From Chloroflexi bacterium AL-N1 (GTDB taxonomy: Bacteria; Chloroflexota; Chloroflexia; Chloroflexales; Roseiflexaceae), in the NCBI GenBank assembly GCA_013122435.1, contig WYDT01000004.1, positions 310,001 through 374,000 of the forward strand: a stretch of DNA of 64,000 bases. The letters are read 5' to 3'. Positions 43,516-53,477 of this stretch are shown piece by piece; position 1 is the stretch's first letter; each line of letters begins with the position of its first letter. A model generated the notes under the pieces. The model was given only the letters and a program-made list of their open reading frames with translations. It had not been told where the DNA came from and ran no database searches. Both the position numbers and the translations under genes were made by a program.

Positions 43516-45771
43516 ATGCGTCTTCTGCGAGAGCTAAATTCACAACTTCAATACAAAATCATTGCACCTTTTCTCCTATTAACACTGTTGGTAGCTTTTG
43601 CAGGTTCCACCATCGCATTTCTCTTTGTCACTGGGACTGCACAAGAGCGCCTGAACAATCAATTAGCCCAAACAGCACGAACCACGGCAGATGAGATCGT
43701 AGAACTTGAGCAAGCTAATTTAACCTTTTTACGTGAGATGGTCTTTGCAGGACCAAACACACAAACAGGTGCGCCAGCCGTTGCAGATGCCTTTGCAGAA
43801 AATGACCCAGAAGGGTTAGAACAAGCTTTGGAACCTTATTTCCGAGTAAGTTTACAACGTCAAGGTATTCGAGTAGATCGATTGATTGCTTTCAATAATC
43901 AAGGTCAATCCGTTATCGATTGGGAGCGATTCTTTGATGAGATTGGCGAGCCACAGCGTACAAATCACGAGTTGCGGGATATCAATGTTTTATGGTTTGT
44001 ACCACGCATCCTTTCAAATCAAAACGATGCAGTTGGCGACAAATTTGCTGGTCTGCTGGATTTAGGTGACGATAAAACACGCTATATTTTCACCGTTGCA
44101 CCAGTTGTGAAAGAAGAAAAAATCGTGGGGGGTCTCATCATCGCCACCCGTCTTAACACACTCCTACAGGATCTGCGCGATAATTCTTCCTCAGCTATTG
44201 TCACGCTCTATCAAGCTGATAATGGTCAGTCATTTGCCAGTACGCAAATTCCAAACGCTGGCTTAACTACATTAAATATACAACCTGATGTCGTTGCATC
44301 TATTCGTGATCTGGAACTTTCTAACGAACAAGGTATCTATGACACGGTCGCGGTCAATGAACGTGATTATCAATTTGCCTATGCACCTCTGCGTATTCGG
44401 AGTAGTACGGTCGGTATCATCTCTGTGGCACTTGCCAGTGATTATGTAACAGGACCCTGGGCCGACTCACGCCCCCCACTCATTATCCTCACGGTATTTC
44501 TTTCAATCACGATCATTGGATTGGGCATTTTCATAGCACGTCAAATAACCCGTCCATTACAAGAACTGGTCAGCACTGCCCAAGCTGTCAGTAGCGGTAA
44601 TCTGACTGAACGGAGCAATGTACACTCACAGGACGAGGTTGGAGTACTCTCAGGTGCGTTTAACAATATGACCGATCATTTACTGAGTCTTTATGATAAG
44701 GTACATGCTGAAGCAAGCCAGCGAGCTGCAATTGTCGAAAGCATTGCTGATGGCGTTATTGTTTGTGAGTCATCAGGCAACATTCTTCTGATGAACAAGA
44801 CGATGAGAGCCTTTCTGCAATTGGCAAACGATCAGGCAAAACCAAACCACTTCAATAATATTCCACTTGAGCCCTTAGACGACACAGTCTTGGCTTTTGG
44901 CGACGACCGTACTCCCGATCTTTTCCAACTTCATGATCGGGTGGTGCGTGTTGTTGTGACACCTGTCGAACTTGACCATAAAACACGATTTGGCGATGTA
45001 TATGTATTCCAGGATCTTACAAGTGAAGTAACAATTGATCGTGCGAAGACGAATTTTATTGCAACCATTTCACATGAATTGCGAACCCCTCTTACCGTGA
45101 TTGGTGGAAGCTCAGAATTGTTACTTCGTGGTGTTGTGGGCAACATTAGTGATGATCAACGCACACTCCTTGAGACCATGCGTCGCCATACTTTATCCAT
45201 GACCAACATCCTTAACAACGTTATTACTATTGCACGGTTAGAGGCAGGGACGCTCACATTTGATATTGAATCAATTCATATCTATGATGTTTTAGACGAG
45301 CTGCTCTGGTCAATTCAACCAGCAATTGCCGCAAAGGGATTAATGCTCGACATACAGATTCCTGATAATCTCCCTAAAGTTATGGCTGATACTTACCAGT
45401 TGCAAAATGTCTTTCATCAATTACTTGACAATGCACGTCGTTATACAGACACAGGGGCAATCACTATTAGTGCCCGGCTCCAGAAAGGACATGTACGTGT
45501 AGACATTGTCGACACTGGACGAGGCATTGAACCAGACTTGAGTGACCAAATCTTTACACGTTTTGCACGAGGTCCTCAGGGCATTAATTCACCTGAGCGA
45601 GGCATTGGTTTGGGATTAGTTATTGCCAAGAGACTACTAGAACTTCAGGGTGGAAGATTATGGCTCGATCACACATCAGAACAGGGCAGCACGTTTAGTT
45701 TTTTATTGATATGTAACAATGCAGATCCAAATTACCAAGACAAAGAAAACCCCATCGCCACAGCCGCGTAA
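43516..45771 (+). CDS. Membrane sensor histidine kinase with HAMP and PAS domains
   Basis: The 751-residue kinase has a first transmembrane helix (~18-40; FLLLTLLVAFAGSTIAFLFV), a large extracellular sensor (~45-315, dCache-like), a second helix (~325-343; LIILTVFLSITIIGLGIFIA), HAMP (RQITRPLQELVSTAQAVSSG, SQDEVGVLSGAFNNM) and a PAS domain (~410-510; AIVESIADGVIVCESSGNIL). HisKA follows with FIATISHELRTPLTVIGGSS, then HATPase with HQLLDNARRYTDTG, DTGRGIEPD and GIGLGLVIAKRL. It is a complete kinase without a receiver. The last 53 bases overlap the start of the DUF11 protein, so synthesis of the two may be coupled. No response regulator is adjacent. Confidence 0.92.
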   Translation: MRLLRELNSQLQYKIIAPFLLLTLLVAFAGSTIAFLFVTGTAQERLNNQLAQTARTTADEIVELEQANLTFLREMVFAGPNTQTGAPAVADAFAENDPEGLEQALEPYFRVSLQRQGIRVDRLIAFNNQGQSVIDWERFFDEIGEPQRTNHELRDINVLWFVPRILSNQNDAVGDKFAGLLDLGDDKTRYIFTVAPVVKEEKIVGGLIIATRLNTLLQDLRDNSSSAIVTLYQADNGQSFASTQIPNAGLTTLNIQPDVVASIRDLELSNEQGIYDTVAVNERDYQFAYAPLRIRSSTVGIISVALASDYVTGPWADSRPPLIILTVFLSITIIGLGIFIARQITRPLQELVSTAQAVSSGNLTERSNVHSQDEVGVLSGAFNNMTDHLLSLYDKVHAEASQRAAIVESIADGVIVCESSGNILLMNKTMRAFLQLANDQAKPNHFNNIPLEPLDDTVLAFGDDRTPDLFQLHDRVVRVVVTPVELDHKTRFGDVYVFQDLTSEVTIDRAKTNFIATISHELRTPLTVIGGSSELLLRGVVGNISDDQRTLLETMRRHTLSMTNILNNVITIARLEAGTLTFDIESIHIYDVLDELLWSIQPAIAAKGLMLDIQIPDNLPKVMADTYQLQNVFHQLLDNARRYTDTGAITISARLQKGHVRVDIVDTGRGIEPDLSDQIFTRFARGPQGINSPERGIGLGLVIAKRLLELQGGRLWLDHTSEQGSTFSFLLICNNADPNYQDKENPIATAA

Positions 45772-48337
45772 ACGATGGCCATTGAGTATCCTGATGCTTA
45801 TCGCTATTCTATTGGCACTGTTTGGCACCTCATGCATTGCTCAAATAGTATTATGGGCTGTTCTCCCTGATGGTGATGTATATCCTGAAAGTTTACTCGC
45901 CAAACTGACTTCAGACTACAGCCGCTGGACCATTGAAGATCAACCCCTTATCCCACCACTTAATCCAGAAGTAGCTGTCGCTGCCGAACAAGATAACCGT
46001 AATCCCCATGGTCCCACAGATGTGGTACCAGTGGCTGTCTTACCTCCTATATTATCTGCAACACCAACACCATCACTAGCCTTGCAAGTGACACCAACCA
46101 TGCCTTTGTTGGAAGCCACCCAGCCTTCTGAACCTGAACCAACTAAGACAGTCACACCATCACCAATACCATCAGCACAACCTGTTTTACCGTCTGTACC
46201 ACCTGTGACAGTTCCTCCTTCAACAGCTACATCCATTCTGCCCACCCTTGTAACAACAGTAATCCCGGCTACAGCAACATCGGTTCCAGCTACAGCGTTA
46301 CCTATACCAACAAACACACCTGTATCAGTTACCTCAACAGCTACCACAGTACCACCAACGGTCGTCCCAACACGAAGAACGGTACCGACCCGCATAGTTC
46401 CACCAATCGCTACCACTACACCGCTACCAACGGCCACAAACACAGCTACACTAGCACCTACAAGCTTGGCAACAGCTACCACAGTACCACCAGCAACCAA
46501 TACACCCACGGCTATCCCGACACAAACACCGACGAATACCACCACGCCAACCAACACACCCACACCAACACCTACGCCATTGGTGTATGTGACAAAAAAT
46601 GTAATGCCTAAAGAGGGTTTAGTCGGTACGGAGTTAACATATACTATTACCGTGTTTAACTTTGGACCACCTACTAATCTAAATCGCATCGCAGACCAAT
46701 TACCACTAGGATTTCGCACCGTAGACACAACACCTAATGCAACATTCGATAATGGATCACTAGTCCGTTGGGAGTGGGCAAACGGCACGAATATACTCCC
46801 AACAGGAGGTTTTATCCGCAGTACCATCAGAGCTGAAGTAGAAGCAACCACAGCAGCAGGTGTCTACTTAAATCAGATAACCATCTCAGGTGGGTTTGAG
46901 GGATACACTGTTCAAACTGCTCCATTTACAGTGCTTGCACCAACACCAACCAACACACCCACACATACCCCAACCAACACACCCACACATACCCCAACCA
47001 ACATACTCGTACCAACGAGTACTCCCACACCAACCAACACATTGGTGGGAACTCCTACGCCAACGAATACCCCAACGAATACCCCCACACCCACGAACAC
47101 ACCTACGCCCACGGAGACATTGCCTCCAACTAACACACCTACACCCACGAACACACCGACCAACACCCTCATACCCACCAATACACCTACGATGACCAAC
47201 ACACCTGTCTCAACACATACGCCGACACCGACCAACACCCTCATACCCACCAATACACCTACAGCAATACCAGTCGATGAGCCAGAATTATTTGTGGTAA
47301 CCTTTGCCGAACCTATTAGCACAACGGTCGGAGGTCAAATCACATTCTTTGTTGGGTATGGGAATGCTGGTTCTGCAACTGCAGAGGGAGTTGTCTTAAC
47401 AAGTACTCTGAGCGGCGTATGTTCACCTTCCGGCGGGTTTACACGAAATATTGGCAATCTCGCCAGTGGGCAATCGGGTATCGAGAGCATCACGATCAAT
47501 GCAACCGCTGTTGGAACATGCACTAATAGTGTGACTATTGATGCTGATAATGCAGATGCTGACAGTGACACTGTCTCTGTTAATATATTGCCCGCATTGA
47601 TACAAATACAAAAGGCATTGCTCCCAACATCGACACAAACTAGTATACCCATATCGACCCCCAGACCAACTTTTGTCACCGTACCAAGTCCTATCAACAC
47701 ACCATCAAAAACCCCTCAATTATCTCCGACTGTTGTAATTACTCCTATAGCTGCTACTAAACCGAGTGCTGTGCCGACTGGTACGCCAACCATACAATCA
47801 ACACCCAGTCCAATGACTCCACCAGCTAACGAACCGCCTACGCCGACCATCAAACCAACAGTAACACCTGTTCCAGCACCTATACCGCACCCTCAGCCAA
47901 CAGTGGCGCCTGTTCCAACACCTACACCAAATGGGCCGACACCCATACCACCAACGTGGACCCCGCTACCGCCGACAGCTACATACATACCAACGGAACC
48001 AACTGCTGTTCCCATGCCCCCCACACCTGAAGCACCTACTATCGAAGCAACTACTGTTTCCGCACCTCCAGCAACTGAGGCACCACCGACCGAAGCCGTT
48101 GTAACATCACCGACCAAAGCAACTGAGAAACCAACCGGCGTGGCAACCGAGATACCACCTGTGCCACCAAAACAGGAAAGTACACCTAAACCCACATCTA
48201 TACCAAATCCTACATCTGACTCAGACCAATCTCCAACATCTCCCCCGAATGAACAGCCATCTCCTGAAAAACTTGAGCCAGTGCCAGAACCTGCTCCTAC
48301 ACCTGATGAAAATGATAAGGTAGCTCCTGAACCATAA
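45719..48337 (+). CDS. Membrane-anchored DUF11 protein with Pro/Thr-rich mucin-like tracts
   Basis: The 872-residue protein starts with a basic segment and one membrane helix ([20 protein letters not shown]). It has long Pro/Thr/Ala tracts, two DUF11/CARDB-like beta domains (~285-395, [20 protein letters not shown]; ~520-620, [20 protein letters not shown]) and a PTNTPT repeat linker between them. The rest is Pro/Thr/Glu-rich. The protein is probably a stiff, possibly glycosylated, cell-surface rod. The start at ATG 45719 overlaps the kinase by 53 bases and has no strong ribosome-binding site; a later start (TTG near 45780) is possible. The composition continues in frame for 27 codons past the stop at 48335-48337. 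Confidence 0.8.
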   Translation: MQIQITKTKKTPSPQPRKRWPLSILMLIAILLALFGTSCIAQIVLWAVLPDGDVYPESLLAKLTSDYSRWTIEDQPLIPPLNPEVAVAAEQDNRNPHGPTDVVPVAVLPPILSATPTPSLALQVTPTMPLLEATQPSEPEPTKTVTPSPIPSAQPVLPSVPPVTVPPSTATSILPTLVTTVIPATATSVPATALPIPTNTPVSVTSTATTVPPTVVPTRRTVPTRIVPPIATTTPLPTATNTATLAPTSLATATTVPPATNTPTAIPTQTPTNTTTPTNTPTPTPTPLVYVTKNVMPKEGLVGTELTYTITVFNFGPPTNLNRIADQLPLGFRTVDTTPNATFDNGSLVRWEWANGTNILPTGGFIRSTIRAEVEATTAAGVYLNQITISGGFEGYTVQTAPFTVLAPTPTNTPTHTPTNTPTHTPTNILVPTSTPTPTNTLVGTPTPTNTPTNTPTPTNTPTPTETLPPTNTPTPTNTPTNTLIPTNTPTMTNTPVSTHTPTPTNTLIPTNTPTAIPVDEPELFVVTFAEPISTTVGGQITFFVGYGNAGSATAEGVVLTSTLSGVCSPSGGFTRNIGNLASGQSGIESITINATAVGTCTNSVTIDADNADADSDTVSVNILPALIQIQKALLPTSTQTSIPISTPRPTFVTVPSPINTPSKTPQLSPTVVITPIAATKPSAVPTGTPTIQSTPSPMTPPANEPPTPTIKPTVTPVPAPIPHPQPTVAPVPTPTPNGPTPIPPTWTPLPPTATYIPTEPTAVPMPPTPEAPTIEATTVSAPPATEAPPTEAVVTSPTKATEKPTGVATEIPPVPPKQESTPKPTSIPNPTSDSDQSPTSPPNEQPSPEKLEPVPEPAPTPDENDKVAPEP

Positions 48338-48500
48338 ACTTCCCCACCAGCAGAAAATCACACAATATCCTCAGACCAATCTGCCCCAAACGCGACAACC
48401 CCAGCATTGGCAACGCCATAAACCAATCCTATGCGCTGGACAGGCGTGACAATTTAGAGTACAACAAAGAACAGATCAAACACAATGATAAGGAAGGTTT

Positions 48501-49229
48501 ATGGAACTCCGCAATCGGGTAGCGCTTGTGACGGGAGGAGCACACCGTCTCGGCAAAGCCATCGCACTGGCACTTGGTCGAGCAGGTGCAAAAGTCGTGA
48601 TTCACTATCACCATTCGGCCCCAAAAGCAGAGACAACTGTTGCAGAATTACAAGAACTTGGGATTGAAGCTTTGGCGATCTCAGGAGATGTGGCCATTGT
48701 TAAAGAGGTTGAGCATATTGTTGATCAAGCAGCCTCACATTGGGGCAGGCTGGATATACTTGTCAATAATGTCGGTATCTGGGGCGCCACACCCATTGGC
48801 ACTGCAACACAAGAACGCTGGGATGAACTAATGGCTGTTAATGTGCGAAGCGCGTTTTTTGCAGCACAGCGCGCGACCCCACATCTCCGCATAACTCAAG
48901 GCACAATTGTAAACATTGCAGATGTTGGAGCGCTGCGACCCTGGCGCAATCACACACCTTATCTCGTCAGCAAGGGTGGCGTTATCACATTGACAGAAGC
49001 ATTAGCCAAGGATCTGGCACCAGAAATACGGGTGAATGCAGTTGCACCAGGTGCTGTCTTGCTACCAGATGATTGGACACAGGAACAAGCAGACGCAACT
49101 ATCCGTACTGTGCCATTACGTCGATTGGGCAACGCAGAAGATATTGGACAAGCAGTTTTGTATTTGGTACAGGCTGATTATGTGACGGGGGTAACAATTC
49201 CTGTAGATGGTGGACAAAGACTGCATTAA
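48501..49229 (+). CDS. SDR-family oxidoreductase (pteridine-reductase-like)
   Basis: The 242-residue short-chain dehydrogenase has the NAD(P) motif ALVTGGAHRLGKAIALALG, DVAIVKEVEHIVDQA, the NNVG strand (ILVNNVGIWG) and the catalytic YLVSK. The usual Ser before the Tyr (normally NISS) reads NIADVG, with Asp at that place, as in pteridine reductases (FolM/PTR1 type). GRAGAKVVIHYHHS has the basic/His-rich NADP-leaning turn. The C-terminal PVDGGQRLH is standard. ATG 48501 is preceded by AAGGAAGG. It is a single gene; a dihydropterin-reductase role is a guess from the pattern. Confidence 0.85.
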   Translation: MELRNRVALVTGGAHRLGKAIALALGRAGAKVVIHYHHSAPKAETTVAELQELGIEALAISGDVAIVKEVEHIVDQAASHWGRLDILVNNVGIWGATPIGTATQERWDELMAVNVRSAFFAAQRATPHLRITQGTIVNIADVGALRPWRNHTPYLVSKGGVITLTEALAKDLAPEIRVNAVAPGAVLLPDDWTQEQADATIRTVPLRRLGNAEDIGQAVLYLVQADYVTGVTIPVDGGQRLH

Positions 49230-49263
49230 TGATGCGGGACGTACAGACAGAACTGTATGAAAC

Positions 49264-49361
49264 GAGTTGAAGTCGCACACACTTTACTGAACAACACGTA
49301 CATAAGGCTCAAAGTTCACAGCTTGGAACTTTGTAGATTCAACTCAATAGGGTGCGACTTC
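49264..49361. repeat. Nested inverted repeats
   Basis: An outer pair GAAGTCGCAC (49269-49278) and its complement (49352-49361) encloses a perfect inner hairpin CAAAGTTC (49310-49317) with complement (49326-49333). GAGTTGAA (49264-49271) also has its complement at 49338-49345, giving an alternative fold. This could be a terminator for the SDR gene or a structured RNA. Confidence 0.6.
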
Positions 49362-49640
49362 ACACATCCTCTCTTGTCTCTCCTCCGAACAAATATAAGG
49401 AATAAATACGGCAGGTATTGAATTTAATAGTGATGGTACTACGATGAGAAATACCTAACTCTATAATACACACAATCCAATCAACAATCCCGACAACAAC
49501 CCAACACGACACCGACAAAGATCTGCCTTTTTAGTGATCCTTCTGTTTACCATGCATCTGGGTCTCCGGATTGACAAATAAATTCCAACAATATGATACG
49601 ATACAGAAAAGTTGTTCGTTCATATGGAGCATTGTTGATT

Positions 49641-50711
49641 ATGACTAAACCATTACATATCGGAATTATTGGTGCCGGAGCAATCGCTCAATTTGGTCAC
49701 ATACCTGGCTTTCAAAAACTAGCTGATGTTCATGTCACAGCACTTTGTGATACCAATATCGAACGCGCGCGCGAAGTCGCTGCAAAATTCAACATCCCCA
49801 ATGTCTATGAAGACTATCGTGAGGTCATTGCACATCCTACCATTGATGCAGTGACCGTTGGCGTGCCAAATGCATTACACGCTACGGTTACCCAGGAGGC
49901 CTTGGCAACAGGCAAACACGTCATGTGTGAAAAACCTTTGGCTACTACCGTCGCTGATGGTCAGGCAATGGTGACAGCAGCCGAACAAGCCAATCGCATT
50001 CTTGCGCTCAATATGCATCAGCGAGTACGCGGCGATGCACAGTTACTCCGCAAGACCATCAGCGATGGTGCTCTGGGACAAGTACACTATATGCACATAC
50101 GCATGATGCGACGTAATGGCATCCCAGGCTTTGGCAGTTGGTTTACCCGTCGTGAACTATCTGGTGGTGGGGTATTGATGGATATTGGTGTTCACGTTGT
50201 CGATCTTGCGATGTGGTTGCTCAATTTCCCAGAAGTGGTCTCGGTACGCGGAGAAACTCGCGCTATTCATGGGCCTCGTGGGCGCGGCCTCGGTGGCTGG
50301 GGCGTTGATCATGTCCGTGATGGGGCATTTGAAGTGGAAGATTTCGCGTCACTGCACTTACGCCTCGCTAATGGTGGGCTGATCACCACCGAGGTGAGTT
50401 GGGCTATGTATGGAGACAATGAAAATCGTGTGCAGGTGGTTGGTGATGAGGGTGGCGCAGATATCTTTCCTGAGTTACACAATCAAGCGCCAATGCGATT
50501 GTTCCGCGATGAGGATGGCATTCCTGTTGATGTCTATCCCCATATTCCACGGCTGGCTGGCAGTGACTGGGATCGCTCAATGGCTAGTTTCGTTGAAGCC
50601 ATACGAGGCGAGGGCCGCGCTCCAGCGACAGGTGCAGAGGGACTTACCATACTAAAACTTCTTGATGCGGTATATCGCTCATCTGCAGAAGGAAAAGAGA
50701 TTATGCTCTAA
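49641..50711 (+). CDS. Gfo/Idh/MocA-family oxidoreductase
   Basis: The 356-residue protein has the NAD(P) Rossmann motif GIIGAGAIAQFGHIPGFQKL, the family's EKP motif in HVMCEKPLAT, and the C-terminal beta-sheet domain with the lysine-less DIGVHVVDLAMWLL helix. The substrate is usually a sugar or polyol derivative; this one cannot be specified. ATG 49641 is chosen because GGAG lies upstream and the Rossmann strand follows at once (MTKPLHIGIIGAG). The gene is alone on the plus strand, convergent with moeA, with a perfect hairpin between them. Confidence 0.9.
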   Translation: MTKPLHIGIIGAGAIAQFGHIPGFQKLADVHVTALCDTNIERAREVAAKFNIPNVYEDYREVIAHPTIDAVTVGVPNALHATVTQEALATGKHVMCEKPLATTVADGQAMVTAAEQANRILALNMHQRVRGDAQLLRKTISDGALGQVHYMHIRMMRRNGIPGFGSWFTRRELSGGGVLMDIGVHVVDLAMWLLNFPEVVSVRGETRAIHGPRGRGLGGWGVDHVRDGAFEVEDFASLHLRLANGGLITTEVSWAMYGDNENRVQVVGDEGGADIFPELHNQAPMRLFRDEDGIPVDVYPHIPRLAGSDWDRSMASFVEAIRGEGRAPATGAEGLTILKLLDAVYRSSAEGKEIML

Positions 50712-50725
50712 ACAGCAGAACTGCA

Positions 50726-50765
50726 ACAAACCACAGATAATTCTAAACTCGTATCTGTGGTTTGT
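50726..50765. terminator. Perfect 14-bp hairpin between convergent genes
   Basis: CAAACCACAGATA (50727-50739) is perfectly complementary to 50752-50764 (plus one more A-T pair at the base) over a 12-base loop. It lies six bases before the moeA stop and 15 after the oxidoreductase stop, fitting a shared terminator. Confidence 0.65.
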
Positions 50766-50770
50766 ATCAC

Positions 50771-52018
50771 CTAAGATGGCACCAAAGAACCCACGAGTAA
50801 TGCTTCTAAGCGGTCACCTGCTTGATAGACCTGACCGCCTGATGGTACCAGCAACAACGCATTCGCAGCACGCAAGGACAACAAGCGACTCGATCCTTGT
50901 GCACCAGTGCTCTGTGCAACCAATTGTCCTTCTTCCCACCGCACAATAACACGTTGGTATTCAGGCCGGTCAGGTGCAGCTTTGATCGTATCGCAAAGTG
51001 TAACCTGAACACGTGGGCGATCAGGATATATAGCACCTTGCATACGTCGCAGCGCAGGACGCACAAACACTTCAAATGATACTAACGACGAGACAGGGTA
51101 TCCTGGTAATCCAAAAACCAAAGTGTCTTGAACGGTAGCAAACGTAGTCGGTTTACCTGGCTTAAATAACACTCGGCCAAAGTGAACCGTACCAAGTTCA
51201 GACAGAAGCGGCTTGATCAAATCACGTGTCCCCATCGACACCCCACCGCTGGTAAGTAAAACATCGGCTTGTTCAAGGCCGCGCAGGATCGCCTGGCGTT
51301 GCGCTTGCTCATCGTCTCGGGCAATACCAAGAGAGATGGCCTCGCCCCCAGCTTCGCGTACCGCCGCTAACAACGCATAGCGATTACTATCACGAATGCC
51401 ACCAACCTCACGCGGCAGATCTGGTTCGCGCACCTCATCACCGGTAGAGAGAACAGCCACACGCGGACGACGCGCAACAGCTATACGTGTTCGGCCAATC
51501 GTCGCCAGCAAACCAACCTCTGCTGCACCAAGCGACGTACCACACGCAAGCACCAGCGCTCCATGGGCAACATCCTGCCCAACCACGTGAATGTTCTGCC
51601 CCTGCTGTACCATACGCTGCACATGGAGCAGGCCAGCCCGTTCTTCAGTGTCCTCCACCATAATCACTGCATCAGCACCCTGCGGTATCGGAGCACCCGT
51701 CATAATTCGCACGGCTGTTCCTGGCTCCACAACTGGTGATTGTTCCATACCAGCTGCTATCTCCGCCAGCACACGACGTTCGTTGGTGTTATCAGCTACC
51801 TGTAACGCATAACCATCAACCGCTGCTTTGGGAACATCCGGTATAGTTTCAGTTGCATACACATCTTCTGCCAACACACGACCATCAGGTGCAGTAGGCA
51901 GCATTGCACAACAATCAATCTCTTCACTATCTATTAGCCTCGTATGCTCTCCAATAATGCGTTGGGCATCCTCAATGGGCAGCATAGGATAGGGCGAATC
52001 GCGCAACATTGGGCGCAT
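50771..52018 (-). CDS. moeA: Molybdopterin molybdenumtransferase MoeA
   Basis: The 415-residue protein inserts molybdate into adenylylated molybdopterin. It shows MoeA domains in order: LPIEDAQRIIGEHT, the flexible TIPDVPKAAVDGYAL, the MTGAPIPQGADAVIMVEDT block, the MoCF_biosynth motif VAVLSTGDEV with GGIRDSNRYALLAAV and LLTSGGVSMGTRDLI, FKPGKPTTFA and VFGLPGYPVSSLVSFEVFVRP, then domain IV to the end. ATG 52018 is used because AGGAGG lies at the right distance; longer upstream in-frame codons are not MoeA-like. No other Moco genes or molybdoenzymes are nearby. Confidence 0.95.
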   Translation of the reverse strand: MRPMLRDSPYPMLPIEDAQRIIGEHTRLIDSEEIDCCAMLPTAPDGRVLAEDVYATETIPDVPKAAVDGYALQVADNTNERRVLAEIAAGMEQSPVVEPGTAVRIMTGAPIPQGADAVIMVEDTEERAGLLHVQRMVQQGQNIHVVGQDVAHGALVLACGTSLGAAEVGLLATIGRTRIAVARRPRVAVLSTGDEVREPDLPREVGGIRDSNRYALLAAVREAGGEAISLGIARDDEQAQRQAILRGLEQADVLLTSGGVSMGTRDLIKPLLSELGTVHFGRVLFKPGKPTTFATVQDTLVFGLPGYPVSSLVSFEVFVRPALRRMQGAIYPDRPRVQVTLCDTIKAAPDRPEYQRVIVRWEEGQLVAQSTGAQGSSRLLSLRAANALLLVPSGGQVYQAGDRLEALLVGSLVPS

Positions 52019-52296
52019 AGAAAGCCTCCTGATATAAAACGTTGTCATATAGCGATAGGGCTCGGCATACATGATGCTCGTATAGGTAATTACAAATACA
52101 TATGATACCAATTGCCTACCAACAAAGCAAACAAATGTTTGCCTACATTTGGTGTTATCATAGAGCATCAGTAAACACGCTCTGTCTTAGAGAATACCAC
52201 ATTGATATAGATAGTATGCTGCAAATCTGTCCAAAAGTGCGTTTATTTATCGTAATAATATTTTACAGACATAAAATAATGAAGGAGGTCATCACT

Positions 52297-53199
52297 ATGT
52301 CACACTACACACACCATGTACTGTTTACCATTGCTACAATGCTCATACTGACCGCATGTGGCGATGGTGGTGATGTTGGAGACCTATCACCGACAAGTAC
52401 CACCATACCCACCAGCGAACTAGCCGTCGACACAGATTCTTCACCCACAGCTGAACTTGATATTGAAACGACAGCTACACCGGTAGCCGAGATTCCAGAA
52501 GAGCCAACCACGACACCACTACCAGCAGTTACGAGCGAACCAGCAGAAATTGCGACTATCTGCGAACATCCCTACTATCCGCTGAAGACAGGGACGCAAT
52601 GGACATATGCGGTGAGTGGAGTTGGTGAGGGTGTTGAACAAATACATAGCGTGGGACAGATCACTGAGGGCGCAAATGGGACAAGTGCACAACTCACCTA
52701 TATGGTCGAGGGAGTTACTGTTGAAAATGAGGTTATCTGTTCAGCCAGTGGTCTCCAGCTTGGAGAGTACAACAATCTCACCCTCAACACACCTGACGCA
52801 GAAGGTATAGGCTCATTTGAGACAATTGAAAGCACTGGAGTGTATTTGCCACCTGCCGATCAACTCGTGCCAGGGGCGACATGGACGGCTAATTATGTCA
52901 TTGAAGGCTCATTAGACGCAGGTGGGCAGGTTATTGAAACGACCCAGGAAGTAGAGGTCGCATACGAACTCGAAGGTACTGAGTCGATCAGTGTGGCAGC
53001 CGGTGATTTTGAAGCAATTCGTGTCAAGCAAACCCTCACACAACGTTTTGTTGATTCGGGCTTGTTGCAAGGTGCCCCTGAATTCACGTTTGAGGGAACC
53101 CTATGGTTTGCTGAAAATGTTGGGTTGGTGCAAAGTGAAGTAAACGTACAGAATGTGGGAACCACAACTCAAGAACTAACGACCTACGAGGCACCTTAG
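52297..53199 (+). CDS. Secreted lipoprotein with Thr/Ser-rich linker
   Basis: The 300-residue protein has a lipobox signal (LFTIATMLILTACGDGG), a ~60-residue Thr/Ser/Pro/Glu-rich linker, and a C-terminal beta domain (~95-300) that starts ICEHPYYPLKTGTQWTYAVS. The YYPLKxGTxWTY-type start is seen in many uncharacterised bacterial surface proteins. I do not recognise a named family. ATG 52297 is chosen because AAGGAGG lies nine bases upstream; an in-frame ATG six codons before it lacks this. It is the first of three consecutive plus-strand exported proteins (lipoprotein, lipoprotein, subtilase), though a strong hairpin separates it from the next. Confidence 0.8.
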   Translation: MSHYTHHVLFTIATMLILTACGDGGDVGDLSPTSTTIPTSELAVDTDSSPTAELDIETTATPVAEIPEEPTTTPLPAVTSEPAEIATICEHPYYPLKTGTQWTYAVSGVGEGVEQIHSVGQITEGANGTSAQLTYMVEGVTVENEVICSASGLQLGEYNNLTLNTPDAEGIGSFETIESTGVYLPPADQLVPGATWTANYVIEGSLDAGGQVIETTQEVEVAYELEGTESISVAAGDFEAIRVKQTLTQRFVDSGLLQGAPEFTFEGTLWFAENVGLVQSEVNVQNVGTTTQELTTYEAP

Positions 53200-53220
53200 G
53201 ATCAACAACTGAAGCATTTT

Positions 53221-53286
53221 GCACAAGGACCAGTACTGATTATCTCTTACGCGTTGATGAACGATCAGTATCTGGTCTTTTGTGCG
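53221..53286 (+). terminator. Extended hairpin after the lipoprotein
   Basis: GCACAA-GACCAGTACTGAT (53221-53240) pairs with ATCAGTATCTGGTC (53264-53277) and TTGTGC (53281-53286), with a one-base bulge and TTTT within the outer arm. It is about 22 bases past the stop and probably terminates the first lipoprotein gene. Confidence 0.65.
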
Positions 53287-53477
53287 TCTGTGGAACAAAA
53301 AAACACACATGTTTGCCAAAAAAATAATGCGTCAATAAGGCATAAACAGACGTTTTGATGGAACATTACGTTCTATGAACACGTCATGGATATGCCATAT
53401 GTTGAAACTATTATTTTGAACGTTCGTATATATGTGAGCTTCAATGTTTGAGCATTGAGTCACAAGAGGGTGAAATC

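Noticed and set aside
45940..46851. Long minus-strand open frame of 303 codons opposite the DUF11 gene
   Set aside because: It is the reverse of Pro/Thr-rich repeats, giving Gly/Val repeats with no family features; an artefact of the codon pattern of the real gene.
51870..52168. Longer start for MoeA
   Set aside because: The extra N-terminal codons are not MoeA-like and the AGGAGG lies before ATG 52018.
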